From an uncultured Collinsella sp. (GTDB lineage Bacteria; Actinomycetota; Coriobacteriia; Coriobacteriales; Coriobacteriaceae): a DNA stretch of 64,000 nt. The stretch is from contig UQZL01000003.1 of NCBI GenBank assembly GCA_900545605.1, forward strand, positions 1 through 64,000. The letters are read 5' to 3'. The translations under genes were made by a program, and so were the position numbers. Shown in pieces: positions 33,953 to 45,821 of this stretch (the stretch's first letter is position 1; the number at the start of each line of letters is the position of its first letter). Under the pieces are notes generated by a model. The model was not told the origin of the DNA and did not search any database. It saw only the letters and a list, made by a program, of their open reading frames with translations.

Positions 33953-35200
33953 ATGGCAGCATCCGACATGATGTCCGCCCTGATGGAGCTTTGCCAGGAG
34001 AAGCACATCGACCAGCTCTACCTGATCGACCGCCTGGAGCAGTCGCTCGCCAAGAGCTATGCCGAGATCCTGCATCTTGAGTGGGGCGCCAAGGTGACCA
34101 TCGACCGCACCACCGGCAAGATCTACGTCTACCGCCTGGAGCCGATCGACGATTCCATGGACGAGGAGGGCAACTTCACCGAGTTCGAGGAGATCGACGT
34201 CACCCCCAAGAACACGAGCCGCATCGCTGCCCAGCACGCCAAGGCCGAGATCAACGCCATCGTGCGTAACTCCGCCCGCGAGCAGATCTACGAGGAGTTC
34301 TCCGGCCGCATCGGTGACCTCATCAGCGGTACCGTGCTGCAGTCCACGCCCGACTTCACGATCGTTAAGATTCGCGAAGGCGTCGAGGCCGAGCTGCCGC
34401 ACTTCGATCAGCGCCGTTACGAGAACGAGCGCAACGAGCGTCCGATGGGCGAGCGCTACCTGCACAATCAGCACATCAAGGCCGTGATCATCGACGTACG
34501 CGACCCCAACTCCAACCTGCAGCCGGTTCGTGGCGAGCACAGCCGTCCGCCGATTGTCATCTCCCGTACCCACCCCGAGCTCATGCGTCGTCTGTTTGAG
34601 CAGGAGGTGCCCGAGATCTATGAGGGCACCGTTCAGATCAAGTCGATCGCCCGCGAGCCTGGCCAGCGCTCCAAGGTCGCCGTCCACTCGCTCGATGACC
34701 GTCTGGATCCCGTGGGCGCCTGCGTCGGCCCCAAGGGCAGCCGTGTTCGCGCTGTCGTGGGCGAGCTCCGTGGCGAGCGCGTCGACGTCATCCTGTGGGA
34801 TGCCGATCCTGCCGTCTACGTCGCCAACGCCCTGTCGCCCGCTAAGGTCACCCGCGTCCTCATCGACGAGGAGAAGGCCTACGCCGGCGTCATCGTGCCC
34901 GACGACCAGCTGTCCCTCGCCATCGGCAAGGAGGGCCAGAACGCCCGCCTCGCTGCGCGCCTGACCGGCTGGCACATCGACATCAAGTCCGAGACGCTTG
35001 CCGCCGATATCCTCAAGAACGTTCCCGTTCACGAGGAGCCCACCGCCGACCTGATCGGTGACGAGGAGGACGAGGATGTCCGCCGCTGCGAGTATGTGTC
35101 CGAGGACGGCATCCAGTGCCGCAACCAGGCTCGTCCCGGCTCCCGTTTCTGCGGTGTCCACGACACCGACGCCTTCGATGATGCGGAGGACCTGATCTAG
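33953..35200 (+). CDS. nusA: Transcription factor NusA with cysteine-rich tail
   Basis: NusA binds RNA polymerase and controls pausing, termination and antitermination. The N-terminal domain, S1 domain ([10 protein letters not shown]) and two KH domains ([31 protein letters not shown]) are in order. The last 30 residues hold an unusual cluster C-x9-C-x10-C-x2-H ([21 protein letters not shown]), like a small zinc-binding module. The common ylxR gene, normally after nusA, is missing here. ATG 33953 follows GGAAAG. Confidence 0.94.
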   Translation: MAASDMMSALMELCQEKHIDQLYLIDRLEQSLAKSYAEILHLEWGAKVTIDRTTGKIYVYRLEPIDDSMDEEGNFTEFEEIDVTPKNTSRIAAQHAKAEINAIVRNSAREQIYEEFSGRIGDLISGTVLQSTPDFTIVKIREGVEAELPHFDQRRYENERNERPMGERYLHNQHIKAVIIDVRDPNSNLQPVRGEHSRPPIVISRTHPELMRRLFEQEVPEIYEGTVQIKSIAREPGQRSKVAVHSLDDRLDPVGACVGPKGSRVRAVVGELRGERVDVILWDADPAVYVANALSPAKVTRVLIDEEKAYAGVIVPDDQLSLAIGKEGQNARLAARLTGWHIDIKSETLAADILKNVPVHEEPTADLIGDEEDEDVRRCEYVSEDGIQCRNQARPGSRFCGVHDTDAFDDAEDLI

Positions 35201-35209
35201 CGCGCGGTC

Positions 35210-35270
35210 GCGCCGGGCGGGTCCCGGCGCGTCTCCCACGCTCGTTCAGTCTCTAGGCACCCAAGGTGCC
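35210..35270. repeat. Two hairpins in the nusA-infB gap
   Basis: GCGCCGGG/CCCGGCGC (35210-35217 and 35223-35230) and GGCACC/GGTGCC (35256-35261 and 35265-35270) are perfect stems without T-runs. They may be processing sites or affect infB translation. Confidence 0.55.
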
Positions 35271-35291
35271 AGAAAGGGTAGGTGAAGTCAT

Positions 35292-38006
35292 ATGGCAAAA
35301 GTCCGTGTGTCCACCCTGGCCAAAGAGTTCGGCATGACCTCCAAGGAACTGATGGGTCATCTCGCCGAAATGAAGATTCCCGCTAAGTCCGCTTCCTCCA
35401 CTTTGGAGGACGCCTATGTCGCCATGGTCCGCAAGCAGCTCGCCTCGGTGATCGAGGCCCGCGCTCAGGAAGTCGAGGCCGCCAAGCAGGCCGAGGAGCA
35501 GGCAGCTGCCGCCGAGGAGGCCGCCCGCGCCGCCGAGGCCGAGCGCGAGCGCATCGCCGCCGAGAAGGCACGCGAGGAGGAGCGCCGCCAATTTGCCGCA
35601 GCCCAGGCTGCCGAGGAGGCTGCCCGCGCCGAGGCCGAGGCCAAGAAGAAGGCCGAGCAGGAGCGCCTTGCCCGCGAGAAGGAGGAGGCTGCCCGCGAGG
35701 CCCAGCGCCGCGCCGTTCCCGCTTCCGACTCCGGTTCGCGCTTCCGTTCCCTGCTCGACCAGATCGCCGCACAGGAGACCGTCCTCAAGGAGAAGAAGGA
35801 CGCCGAGGACAAGGCCAAGGCCGAGCGCGCCGCCGAGCGCGGTAACCGTCGTGGCGGCAACAACGACCGCCGCGGTGGCCGTCGTAACGATCGCAACGCT
35901 TCCGACAACAACTCCGAGCGCAACGCCTCCGAGAGCCGTCCGCACAGCCATCGCACCAACGCCAGCAACAACGTCGCTGCCGGCATGGACTTCCCCAACC
36001 CCGATAAGCAGGGCAAGGGCAAGAAGCGCAAGGGCGGTCACAACAACGAAGAGGACCACTATAGCCGCATGGCTCGCGAGGCCGAGGAGTACAGCCGCGA
36101 GAAGGTGCTCGAGGAGGCTCGTGCTGCCGTCGAGGAGGCCTCTCGCGAGTCCACCGGTCGCCGCAAGAAGCGCAAGGAGAAGCGCGAGCGCGAGGCTGCC
36201 AAGGCTCAGGAGGAGCGCAAGATAGAGGAGGCGCTGGCCCAGGGCGTGAACCCCGAGGAGCTCGACGCCATCAAGGTCTCCCAGGGCGTTACCGTCCAGG
36301 AGCTCGCCGAGGCCCTCGACGTTCCGGCCAACGACATCATTAAGCGCCTGTTCCTGCTGGGCACGCCGCTCACCATGACACAGTCCATGTCCGACGACCT
36401 CGTCGAGCTCGTTGCCGACGACCTGGGCCGTCAGATCAAGATCATCACCCCCGAGGAGGAGAACACCTTCTCGTTCTACGACGATCCCGCCGACCTTAAG
36501 CCGCGCGCCCCGGTCGTCACCGTCATGGGCCACGTCGACCACGGCAAGACGAGCCTCCTCGACGCCATCCGTCACACCGGCGTCGCTGCCGGCGAGGCGG
36601 GCGGCATCACGCAGGCCATCGGTGCTTCGCAGGTCATGATCAATGACCGCAAGATCACCTTCATCGATACCCCGGGTCACGCCACCTTTACGGCTATGCG
36701 TGCCCGTGGCGCCAAGGTGACCGACATCGTCATCCTGATCGTCGCCGCCGACGACGGCGTCATGCCCCAGACGGTCGAGTCGATCAACCACGCCAAGGCT
36801 GCCGGCGTACCCATCGTCGTCGCCGTCAACAAGATCGATAAGCCGGGTGCCAACCCCGACCGCGTGCGCCAGGAGCTCACCGAGTACGGTGTCATCCCCG
36901 AGGAGTGGGGCGGACAGAACATGTTCGTCAACATCTCGGCGAAGCAGAAGATCGGTATCGACGATCTTCTCGAGACCGTGCTGCTCCAGGCCGATGTACT
37001 CGAGCTCAAGGCCAACCCGGACACCTTTGCCTCCGGCAACGTCCTCGAGGCCAAGCTCGACAAGGGCCGCGGCTCGGTCGCTACCGTGCTCGTGACCCGC
37101 GGTACCCTGCACGTGGGCGATACGCTGGTCGCCGGCCTCACCTACGGCCGCGTCCGCGCCATGCTCGACCCCAAGGGCCGCGCCGTCACCGAGGCCGGTC
37201 CCTCCGACGCCGTCGAGATCCTGGGCCTGCAGTCTGTGCCCAACGCCGGTGACGAGTTCCGCGTGTTCGAGGACGAGCGCGAGGCTCGCGCCCTTGCCGA
37301 CGAGCGTTCGCTCAAGGCCCGTATCGAGGAGCAGAGCCGCGTCAAGCACGTCACGCTCGAGAACCTCTTCGAGACCATTGCAGACGCCGAGGTCAAGGAG
37401 CTCAACCTGATCATCAAGGCCGACGTCCAGGGTTCCATCGAGGCCCTTCAGGACTCGCTCGACAAGATGGATCAGTCCGAGGTTCGTATCAACACGATCC
37501 ACTCCGCCGTTGGTGCCATCAACGAGACCGACGTCGTCCTGGCCGACGCCTCCAACGCCATCATCATCGGCTTTGGCGTCCGTCCCGACGGTAAGGCCCG
37601 CTCCGCCGCCGAGCGTGAGGGCGTCGAGATCCGTTGCTACGACGTCATCTACAAGTGCCTCGAGGAACTCGACGCTGCCCGTATCGGCATGCTTAAGCCC
37701 ACCGAGGTCGAGGTCTCCACGGGTACCGCGACCGTCCTGGACACCTTCAAGGTGCCCAAAGTCGGTATCGCCGCCGGTGTCCGTGTCGAAGAGGGCGAGA
37801 TCGCCGCGACCGATTCCGTGCGTCTGGTGCGCGACGGCATCGTGGTCTTCAACGGCAAGATCGCCTCGATGCGCCACTACAAGGACGAGGCCAAGAGCCT
37901 CAAGAGCGGTTCCGAGGGCGGCATTGGCTTGGAGAACTTCCAGGACATCAAGCCCGGCGACCAGATCGAGGGTTACCGCATCGACCAGGTTGCCCGTACC
38001 GAGTAG
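35292..38006 (+). CDS. infB: Translation initiation factor IF-2
   Basis: IF-2 is a GTPase that brings initiator tRNA to the ribosome. The N-terminal IF2_N domain ([19 protein letters not shown]) is followed by a 250-residue alanine- and charge-rich linker. The G domain shows [13 protein letters not shown] and NKID, and the EF-Tu-like domains complete the 904 residues. ATG 35292 is chosen. Long linkers are common in actinobacterial IF-2. Confidence 0.96.
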   Translation: MAKVRVSTLAKEFGMTSKELMGHLAEMKIPAKSASSTLEDAYVAMVRKQLASVIEARAQEVEAAKQAEEQAAAAEEAARAAEAERERIAAEKAREEERRQFAAAQAAEEAARAEAEAKKKAEQERLAREKEEAAREAQRRAVPASDSGSRFRSLLDQIAAQETVLKEKKDAEDKAKAERAAERGNRRGGNNDRRGGRRNDRNASDNNSERNASESRPHSHRTNASNNVAAGMDFPNPDKQGKGKKRKGGHNNEEDHYSRMAREAEEYSREKVLEEARAAVEEASRESTGRRKKRKEKREREAAKAQEERKIEEALAQGVNPEELDAIKVSQGVTVQELAEALDVPANDIIKRLFLLGTPLTMTQSMSDDLVELVADDLGRQIKIITPEEENTFSFYDDPADLKPRAPVVTVMGHVDHGKTSLLDAIRHTGVAAGEAGGITQAIGASQVMINDRKITFIDTPGHATFTAMRARGAKVTDIVILIVAADDGVMPQTVESINHAKAAGVPIVVAVNKIDKPGANPDRVRQELTEYGVIPEEWGGQNMFVNISAKQKIGIDDLLETVLLQADVLELKANPDTFASGNVLEAKLDKGRGSVATVLVTRGTLHVGDTLVAGLTYGRVRAMLDPKGRAVTEAGPSDAVEILGLQSVPNAGDEFRVFEDEREARALADERSLKARIEEQSRVKHVTLENLFETIADAEVKELNLIIKADVQGSIEALQDSLDKMDQSEVRINTIHSAVGAINETDVVLADASNAIIIGFGVRPDGKARSAAEREGVEIRCYDVIYKCLEELDAARIGMLKPTEVEVSTGTATVLDTFKVPKVGIAAGVRVEEGEIAATDSVRLVRDGIVVFNGKIASMRHYKDEAKSLKSGSEGGIGLENFQDIKPGDQIEGYRIDQVARTE

Positions 38007-38017
38007 GGGGTAGCGCT

Positions 38018-38428
38018 ATGAAGCAAACGCAGGCAACCCGCCGTCTGGGCGAGCAGCTTCGCGAGAAGCTTGGTTATATCCTGCTCTTTGAGGTTTCCGA
38101 TCCGCGTCTCGACCTGGTCACTTTGACCGCGGTTGAGGTCGCGGTGGACCGTTCGTTCGCGCGCGTGTACGTGTCGTGCGATGCGAGCCGCTACGACGAG
38201 GTCATGGAGGCGCTCGCAAGCGCCAAGGGCCGTATTCGTAGCCTGTTGGCTCGCTCGCTCGATTGGCGTGTCACGCCCGAGCTCGATTTTCGCATCGATC
38301 GCTCGACCGATGAGGCCGAGCGCATCACGCGTGCGCTGGAAAACGTTCCCGCCACGCTTGCGATCGAAAAGGACGAGGACGGCTATCCGATAGCGGATGC
38401 CGCCCAGGAGGCAGCTTTAGATGACTAA
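38018..38428 (+). CDS. rbfA: Ribosome-binding factor A
   Basis: RbfA is a KH-fold 30S maturation factor. The sequence has the usual RRLGEQLREKLGYILLFEVSDPRL start and ARVYVSCD strand, with RSLLARSLDWRVTPELDFRID near the end. It follows infB by 11 bp and overlaps nrnA by eight bases. Confidence 0.93.
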   Translation: MKQTQATRRLGEQLREKLGYILLFEVSDPRLDLVTLTAVEVAVDRSFARVYVSCDASRYDEVMEALASAKGRIRSLLARSLDWRVTPELDFRIDRSTDEAERITRALENVPATLAIEKDEDGYPIADAAQEAALDD

Positions 38429-39464
38429 TTCCGCCGACCTCGCCTCGTGCGAGTCTGCAGATATTCAGCGACGCATCCTCGAGCTCATCGAGGGTGCGTC
38501 CTCCATTGCGATTTCGGGACACACTTCTCCCGATGGCGACGCCCTGGGCTCCGTGTTGGGTCTGGGCCTCTCGCTTATGAAGTTTTTCCCTAACAAGGAC
38601 ATTGCCCTGCTGCTGGCAGACGATGATCCGGTTCCGCGCATCTACCGCTTTATGGAAGGCTCCGATCGCCTGGTACCGGCATCTGCGTATACCGGCAATC
38701 CGGACCTGTTCATCTCGGTGGACGTGCCGGTCGTCGAGCGTCTCAATAATTCCGCCGAGGTGCTTCGTCGCTCCAAGCATGTGGTGTGCTTCGATCACCA
38801 TCCGGCGCGCGAGGAGTTTGCCGAGCTCAGCCTGAGGCGCGTCGAAGCTGCAGCCTGCGCCATGATCATCGACCGCTTCTTGGACAATTGCGGCATTGTC
38901 GCACGTGATGGCGTTGCGACCTGCCTGCTGTGTGGCTTGGTTACCGATACCGGCCGTTTTCAGTACCAAAACGCCGATGCAGCCGCGTTCCATGCAGCCT
39001 CGCGTCTGGTTGCCCACGGTGCCGATCCGGCGCGTGTGGCACTCGAGGTTTACCAGAGCATGCGCGTTGAGTTTTTGCACCTCAAGTCCATCGTTATGGG
39101 CCGCATTAAGACGGTGGCCCACGGGCGCGTCGCGTATAGCTACGCGTACCAGAGTGACCTTGAGGCTTGCGGTGTCACCTCGGATGAGTGCGACGGCCTG
39201 GTCGATGTGGTTCGCTCGGTGATGGGTGTCGAGGTCTGCCTGTTCCTGAAGGGCATTGAGGGCGATACCAAGGTGCGCGGCAACCTGCGCTCCAAGGGCG
39301 ACCTCAACGTGTCCGAGATTGCTGCTGCCTTTGGCGGAGGCGGACATCCCGCTGCCGCCGGTTTCTCCAACAACGGAACGATTCTCGAGACGCTTACCGT
39401 GGCACTTCCCATGCTGGCCGAGCTGGTGGGGGAGGATCCCGCTTCGGTGACCGTCGAGCTTTAA
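38421..39464 (+). CDS. nrnA: DHH/DHHA1 nanoRNase (NrnA-like)
   Basis: The DHH phosphoesterase motifs are visible: GHTSPDGDALGS near residue 37, CFDHHPAREEF near 125, and the DHHA1 GGGHPAAAGF near 315. Such proteins degrade short RNA oligonucleotides and also hydrolyse pAp. It is a 347-residue enzyme of normal length, overlapping rbfA, in the conserved rbfA-nrnA-truB-ribF order. Confidence 0.9.
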   Translation: MTNSADLASCESADIQRRILELIEGASSIAISGHTSPDGDALGSVLGLGLSLMKFFPNKDIALLLADDDPVPRIYRFMEGSDRLVPASAYTGNPDLFISVDVPVVERLNNSAEVLRRSKHVVCFDHHPAREEFAELSLRRVEAAACAMIIDRFLDNCGIVARDGVATCLLCGLVTDTGRFQYQNADAAAFHAASRLVAHGADPARVALEVYQSMRVEFLHLKSIVMGRIKTVAHGRVAYSYAYQSDLEACGVTSDECDGLVDVVRSVMGVEVCLFLKGIEGDTKVRGNLRSKGDLNVSEIAAAFGGGGHPAAAGFSNNGTILETLTVALPMLAELVGEDPASVTVEL

Positions 39465-39479
39465 CTTTTTGGATGGTAC

Positions 39480-40412
39480 ATGGCTCGTCGTACGCCTTCT
39501 CAACTGAATATGCTGCTCGCCGTCGATAAGCCGGTGGGCTGCACGTCCCACGATGTGGTTTCGAAATGCCGGCGCGCCCTCCATGAGCGGCGCGTCGGCC
39601 ATGCCGGCACGCTCGACCCCATGGCATCGGGTGTCATGGTGGTGGGTGTGGGCCAGGCCACCCGTCTGCTGGGCATGCTAACCCTCGATACCAAAAGCTA
39701 TGTCGCCGACATTTCGTTTGGCGTCGAGACCAATACCGATGATGCGGAGGGCGAGGCGGTCCGCACGGTGGCTGTTGCCAACGAGCTCCGCGATCCTGCC
39801 TATGCCCGTGAGCGCTTGGCCGCTATGCTGGGTCCGCAGATGCAGGTGCCGCCGGCGTTTTCGGCTATCTCGGTCAATGGCGTTCGCGCCTACAAGTCTG
39901 CTCGCGAGGGCAATGCGGTGGACCTACCTCCGCGCCCCGTCGAGGTCTATGCCGCCGACCTGATCGCCGTGGGAGGCGAAGGTGATACGTGTGTGTGGAC
40001 CGTGGCGTTCTCAGTGAGCAAGGGTACCTATATCCGTGCGCTCGCTCGCGATTTGGGCCGCGTCTGCGAGAGCGCCGCGCACATTTCCGCGCTGCGCCGC
40101 ACGGCCTCCGGTGTTGTTTCCATTGGCGCCTGTCATGCGGTCGAGGAGCTTTCTCCCGAGTCCGCGGCTGGCTTTGCCCTGGATCCCATTGCGGCCCTGG
40201 GCGCCTCGCGTGTTGACTTGCCGGGCAATCTTGCCGACGATCTGCTCTGCGGCCGACGCATTCCCGTTGAGCGTGCGCTTGCCGATTTCGATACCTTGAA
40301 GTCGCCTTTTGCGTTGGTGCTCGATGGGGGACTCAAGGCGCTCGCCCGCATTGAGAGTGGCCGCTTTGTCATGGAGCACGTGTTTCCGCAGGCAATCGGC
40401 GGTGTTCGATGA
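39480..40412 (+). CDS. truB: tRNA pseudouridine-55 synthase
   Basis: TruB makes pseudouridine 55 in tRNA. The catalytic motif HAGTLDPMASGVMV contains the essential aspartate, and the family start LLAVDKPVGCTSHDVV is present. It has 310 residues. The start is ATG 39480; its end overlaps the ribF start by four bases. Confidence 0.94.
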   Translation: MARRTPSQLNMLLAVDKPVGCTSHDVVSKCRRALHERRVGHAGTLDPMASGVMVVGVGQATRLLGMLTLDTKSYVADISFGVETNTDDAEGEAVRTVAVANELRDPAYARERLAAMLGPQMQVPPAFSAISVNGVRAYKSAREGNAVDLPPRPVEVYAADLIAVGGEGDTCVWTVAFSVSKGTYIRALARDLGRVCESAAHISALRRTASGVVSIGACHAVEELSPESAAGFALDPIAALGASRVDLPGNLADDLLCGRRIPVERALADFDTLKSPFALVLDGGLKALARIESGRFVMEHVFPQAIGGVR

Positions 40413-41416
40413 TGTTGTCCGCTCGCGAGCTCGCGCGTATCTTTTTCGAGGGCGAGTCGGACGAGGCTCGCATCGTTGCTGCCGATACGTTTGATGAGTG
40501 CGAGCACTTGGGTGCCGCATCGATTGCCATCGGCGTGTTCGATGGCGTGCACCGTGGACACCAGGAGCTCATTGCGGCGCTTGTCCGTGACGCCCGTGCC
40601 CATGGCTGTAAGGCGGTCGTGGTCACTTTCGATCCCGATCCGGACGTTGTGGTGAGTCCTTCGCCCGCTCAAAAATTGATGACGACGGCCGACCGTCTAC
40701 ATGCCTTGGCTCAGACCGGGGTCGATGCGGTGGTAGCCGTTCCCTTTACGCCTGAGGTTGCGGCACTCGACCATGTTGCTTTTCTCTCGCTGGTGTCGCG
40801 TCTGGTCGACATTCGTTCGATTCGCGTTGGCAGCGACTTTAGGCTGGGTCGTGGCGGTGCTTCTGGTGTTGCCGAGATGCGCTCTTGGGGTTCCGAGCGC
40901 GGCGTTGACGTGTATGGTCACGACCTGCTTTGCGAGGGCGGTGAGGCCATTTGCGCTACCCGCATTCGTCATGAGCTGGGACAGGGCCATGTGGAGCTTG
41001 CTGCTGAGTTGCTCGGCCGCCCGTATATGCTGCGTGGCGGTGTTATTCGTGGCCGTCACGAGGGTTCTGACATGGGCTTTCCCACGGCAAACCTGCAGGT
41101 TCCCGACGGCATTCAGGTGCCTGCCGATGGTGTGTATGAGGGTCTGGTGCTCGTCGATGACATCGCGTGGCCCGCTGCCGTTAATGTCGGCCTGCCGCCG
41201 ACGTATGCCGACGATGCCGCTTCATCGCATCTCGAGGCTAACTTAATTGGTTATACGGGCGACCTGTACGGCGCTTCCGTTTCGCTGGCTTTTACGCGCT
41301 GGCTGCGTCCCTCGCGTGTGTTCGACTCGCTGGATGAGTTGATTGCGACCGTCGAGGGTAATATCGAGGATATTCGTCATAACTTGGGTGAGCAGGGGGT
41401 GAGCATCCGTGATTAG
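40409..41416 (+). CDS. ribF: Bifunctional riboflavin kinase/FAD synthetase
   Basis: RibF converts riboflavin to FMN and FAD. The adenylyltransferase part has GVFDGVHRGHQELI, with the HxGH-type site, and the kinase part has RGRHEGSDMGFPTANL. It has 335 residues. Its ATGATG start overlaps truB, and its end overlaps dnaG by eight bases. Confidence 0.93.
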   Translation: MMLSARELARIFFEGESDEARIVAADTFDECEHLGAASIAIGVFDGVHRGHQELIAALVRDARAHGCKAVVVTFDPDPDVVVSPSPAQKLMTTADRLHALAQTGVDAVVAVPFTPEVAALDHVAFLSLVSRLVDIRSIRVGSDFRLGRGGASGVAEMRSWGSERGVDVYGHDLLCEGGEAICATRIRHELGQGHVELAAELLGRPYMLRGGVIRGRHEGSDMGFPTANLQVPDGIQVPADGVYEGLVLVDDIAWPAAVNVGLPPTYADDAASSHLEANLIGYTGDLYGASVSLAFTRWLRPSRVFDSLDELIATVEGNIEDIRHNLGEQGVSIRD

Positions 41417-43523
41417 CGATGAGGAAAAAGACCAGGTACGCGCTGCGTCCGACCTAGTTGCCATCGTGCAGGAAACGGTTGAGCTCAAGCCCCGCGGCCA
41501 TGAGTTTTGGGGTTGCTGCCCCTTCCATGGCGAAAAGACGCCTTCTTTCCACATTATCCCCGCCACGCAGGTGTGGCATTGCTTTGGCTGCGGCGAGGGT
41601 GGCGACGTCTTCACCTATATCATGAAGCGCGAGAACCTGAGCTTTCCCGAGTCAATCCGCTATTTGGCCGATCGTGCGGGTATTGAGCTGCATGACACCG
41701 GAGATCGTCGCGAGCGCGGTACCAAGCGTGCCCGCATCTACGATCTGTGTGCCGAGACCGCCCAGTTCTACCACACCATGCTTATGCGCGGTAAGGACGG
41801 CCGTCCACGCGAGTACTTTGCCAGCCGTGGTATGGGTGGCGACGTCTGCCGCCGCTACTGCCTGGGCTTTGCACCGGGCCGCAACGCGCTGGTGTCGCAC
41901 CTGTCCCAGGCGGGTTTTACCCCGCAGGAGATGATCGACGCCAACGTTGCCGTGAGCCGCGGGCGCGGGCAGCTTGCCGACCGCTTCTACGACCGCGTGA
42001 TGTTTCCCATCTTTGACGAACAGGGTCACAACATTGCCTTTGGCGGTCGCATCATGGGTGACGGTCAACCCAAGTACCTCAACACCGCCGAGACGAGCGT
42101 GTTCCATAAAAAGCGAAACCTCTATGGCTTTAACTGGGCCAAGGAGTTTATCGTCGCGCAGGATACGGCCATCGTGGTGGAGGGCTATACCGATTGTATC
42201 GCCTGCTGGGAGGCGGGGATCAAAAACGTTGTCGCCACGCTGGGCACCGCGCTCACGGAGCATCACGTCAAGACGCTCACCCGCTTTGCCAAGCGTATCG
42301 TGTATATGTTCGATGGCGATGCCGCGGGCCAGAAGGCCGCCCGTCGCGCGATTCAATTTATCGAGCAGGATTCGATGGACCTGCGCTGCGTGGTGCTGCC
42401 CGACGGCAACGACCCCATGGAGTTCATCACAGCGCATGGTGGACAGGAGCTTCAGGCGCGCATCGACGCTGCCGAGCCGCTCATGGACTTTGTCTACCGT
42501 TCGCTGCAGGAGTCGAGTGACATCACCACGCCGGGCGGTCGTGCCAAGGCGTTGGAAGATGCGCTGACGCTTATCTATCCGCTGCGCGATAGCTATATGA
42601 TCGACACATACTTTATCCAGATTGCCGATCTGCTGGGTTTGGATCTGGAGACGGTTCGCGCGAGTTCGGGTCGCGTGTTTCGCGATGTCGCCAAGCGCGA
42701 GGATGCCGAGCGTCGTCGCGAGCAGAACTACGAGCGCCAGCGGGCGCAGGCCGAGCGTGCAGGCAACGCGGGCGGTCGGGCGTCGGGTTCGCAGGGGGCG
42801 TCTCGTGGCGCTTGGGCGTCGGGAGCGACGCCGCCGGTGTCCACACCGGTCGAGGAAGAACCGTATGACTATGTGCCGCTCGAGGCCTACGGGGCCGCGC
42901 CGGTCGAGGTCGCCGACGATATGCCGCCAATCGATGTGCCGGTTGGGCTGGATGACGCGGCGCCGGTTGCCGATGCAACGGACGTGTCTGCGGCACCGAC
43001 GATGCCGATCGTGCTGACCGACCTGGAACGAAAGTCTTTGGCGGGGGAGCGCGAGCTGCTGACGATGCTCACGAGCTATCCCGACCTGTTCCGCACGTAT
43101 GCCGACCGCATCTGCTCGATCGAGTGGGTGGATCCGCGCCACGAGTCCATCGCGTGGGCCGTGCTCGCGACGCCGCCGGGCACCGACCCTACGGCGTGCA
43201 TGGATGCGGCACGCGCGGTGTGCCCCGAGGCAGCGTCGCTTGTCAGCGCCGGACGCATTTCGTCGACGAGCAAGCACCCCACCGAGACGAACATCGTGTT
43301 TATGCTCGATACCCTCGAGCTCTACACCATTAAGCGCCGCATGCGCGCCGCACAGGCCAAGCTTCGCCAGGACCGGTCGCTCGACGATGAGGCACGCCGT
43401 GTGCTGACGATGCAGGCGATGCAAGATTCTCAGCGCCAGCGCGAGCTCCAAAAGTCGATCGGTGGCGTGGCAGATCCGTTCCGTTTGATTGGTTTGGAGA
43501 CAGCGGGCGCCGACCAGGCCTAG
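41409..43523 (+). CDS. dnaG: DNA primase
   Basis: DnaG makes the RNA primers for replication. The CHC2 zinc finger (CPFHGEKTPSFHI, CFGCGEGGD), the TOPRIM motifs (VVEGYTDCIA, YMFDGDAAGQKAA) and the C-terminal helicase-binding region are present, separated by a variable proline- and acid-rich linker (residues about 440-540). It has 704 residues and starts at GTG 41409. The next gene is rpoD, as in the classical macromolecular synthesis operon. Confidence 0.95.
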   Translation: MISDEEKDQVRAASDLVAIVQETVELKPRGHEFWGCCPFHGEKTPSFHIIPATQVWHCFGCGEGGDVFTYIMKRENLSFPESIRYLADRAGIELHDTGDRRERGTKRARIYDLCAETAQFYHTMLMRGKDGRPREYFASRGMGGDVCRRYCLGFAPGRNALVSHLSQAGFTPQEMIDANVAVSRGRGQLADRFYDRVMFPIFDEQGHNIAFGGRIMGDGQPKYLNTAETSVFHKKRNLYGFNWAKEFIVAQDTAIVVEGYTDCIACWEAGIKNVVATLGTALTEHHVKTLTRFAKRIVYMFDGDAAGQKAARRAIQFIEQDSMDLRCVVLPDGNDPMEFITAHGGQELQARIDAAEPLMDFVYRSLQESSDITTPGGRAKALEDALTLIYPLRDSYMIDTYFIQIADLLGLDLETVRASSGRVFRDVAKREDAERRREQNYERQRAQAERAGNAGGRASGSQGASRGAWASGATPPVSTPVEEEPYDYVPLEAYGAAPVEVADDMPPIDVPVGLDDAAPVADATDVSAAPTMPIVLTDLERKSLAGERELLTMLTSYPDLFRTYADRICSIEWVDPRHESIAWAVLATPPGTDPTACMDAARAVCPEAASLVSAGRISSTSKHPTETNIVFMLDTLELYTIKRRMRAAQAKLRQDRSLDDEARRVLTMQAMQDSQRQRELQKSIGGVADPFRLIGLETAGADQA

Positions 43524-43633
43524 ATGTTGTGGTCAACCAGCGTATTCGCGCCTATATCCAGTCTGAATTTTGGGTATAGACGTCATTGTGTGTGCTAAAG
43601 TAATGAGTCCTGTGGACTATGAAGGGAGAATCT

Positions 43634-44980
<1,347 letters not shown>

Positions 44981-44989
44981 TCAAGCAAG

Positions 44990-45024
44990 AAGCGCCCTCA
45001 AGCACATCCGCTTGGGGGCGCTTT
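44990..45024 (+). terminator. Intrinsic terminator of rpoD
   Basis: AAGCGCCCTCAAG pairs with CTTGGGGGCGCTT and is followed by a short T tract. Confidence 0.75.
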
Positions 45025-45110
45025 CATGTAGTCGTTGGGGACATTCTTGAATGACTGGTCGTTTAAGAACGCCCCCAATGACTAGGTCGGAAAATTTCTT
45101 AAAAAAGTTC

Positions 45111-45138
45111 TTGCCCTGAGCTGATTCGTCCGTATAAT
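45111..45138 (+). promoter_or_regulatory. Promoter of tRNA-Asn
   Basis: TTGCCC (45111-45116) and a consensus TATAAT (45133-45138) are 16 bp apart. The A/T-rich TTAAAAAAGTTCTT just upstream may act as an UP element. Confidence 0.7.
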
Positions 45139-45168
45139 AAATTTCGTTGCTTGAGAGCACGCACCTAT

Positions 45169-45243
45169 TCCTCGGTAGCTCAATGGTAGAGCACGCGGCT
45201 GTTAACCGCGCTGTTGTAGGTTCGAGTCCTACCCGGGGAGCCA
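45169..45243 (+). tRNA. tRNA-Asn (anticodon GTT)
   Basis: The gene folds into a full cloverleaf: acceptor TCCTCGG/CCGGGGA, anticodon stem CGCGG/CCGCG with GTT at 45201-45203, and T arm GTAGGTTCGAGTCCTAC. Discriminator G and encoded CCA end it at 45243. It has its own promoter and terminator. Confidence 0.96.
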
Positions 45244-45250
45244 GGTTGTA

Positions 45251-45279
45251 AAACCCGTCGCTTATGCGGCGGGTTTTTT
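45251..45279 (+). terminator. Intrinsic terminator of tRNA-Asn
   Basis: AACCCGTCGC and GCGGCGGGTT pair around TTAT, followed by TTTTTT. Confidence 0.85.
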
Positions 45280-45437
45280 CATGTCGCGGTCGCCGTTCGC
45301 GAACGTTACCATATCAACATTTCGTGTCGAGGATGTAATCCCGCGACCCACCACCTCAACACGGCGCGCTCGTTGTAGAATATTGCAATGATTGCTCCCA
45401 CGAGATGGTGCCGCGAGCACCAGATAAGGAGATTCTT

Positions 45438-45794
45438 GTGTCTGAGACCATTAACGGCAGCCTGAGCGTCTCGAACGACGTTATTGCCGATATTGCCGGT
45501 TATGCAGCGATGACGTGCTATGGCGTCGTCGGTATGGCCGAACAGCTCCAGGGCGCCGAGAGCGTGCGCCTGCTTGCCGGTCAGCGCCTCCGCAAGGGCG
45601 TGCTTGTCTCCGCCGACGAGAACGGCCTTACGGTCGATCTTCACGTCGTGCTCGAGAACGGCGTCAACATGAAGTCCGTCTGCCACAATCTTTCGAGCTC
45701 CGTTGCCTTTACCCTGCAGGAGATCGCCCAGATCGATCCCGCCAGCCTTAAGATCGGCATCCACATCGACGCGCTCAAGAGCCGTCTGAACTAG
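45438..45794 (+). CDS. Asp23/Gls24 family envelope stress protein
   Basis: The 118-residue product has the Asp23 pattern: SNDVIADIAGYAAMTCYGVVGMAE, KGVLVSADENGLTVDLHVVLENG and a final strand IGIHIDALK. Such proteins sit at the inner face of the membrane and affect envelope homeostasis. GTG 45438 follows GGAGATTCTT. Next to the FakA-like gene and recG it corresponds to Bacillus YloU. Confidence 0.85.
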   Translation: MSETINGSLSVSNDVIADIAGYAAMTCYGVVGMAEQLQGAESVRLLAGQRLRKGVLVSADENGLTVDLHVVLENGVNMKSVCHNLSSSVAFTLQEIAQIDPASLKIGIHIDALKSRLN

Positions 45795-45821
45795 CATCCG
45801 AAAACGGAGATTCAAATACCC

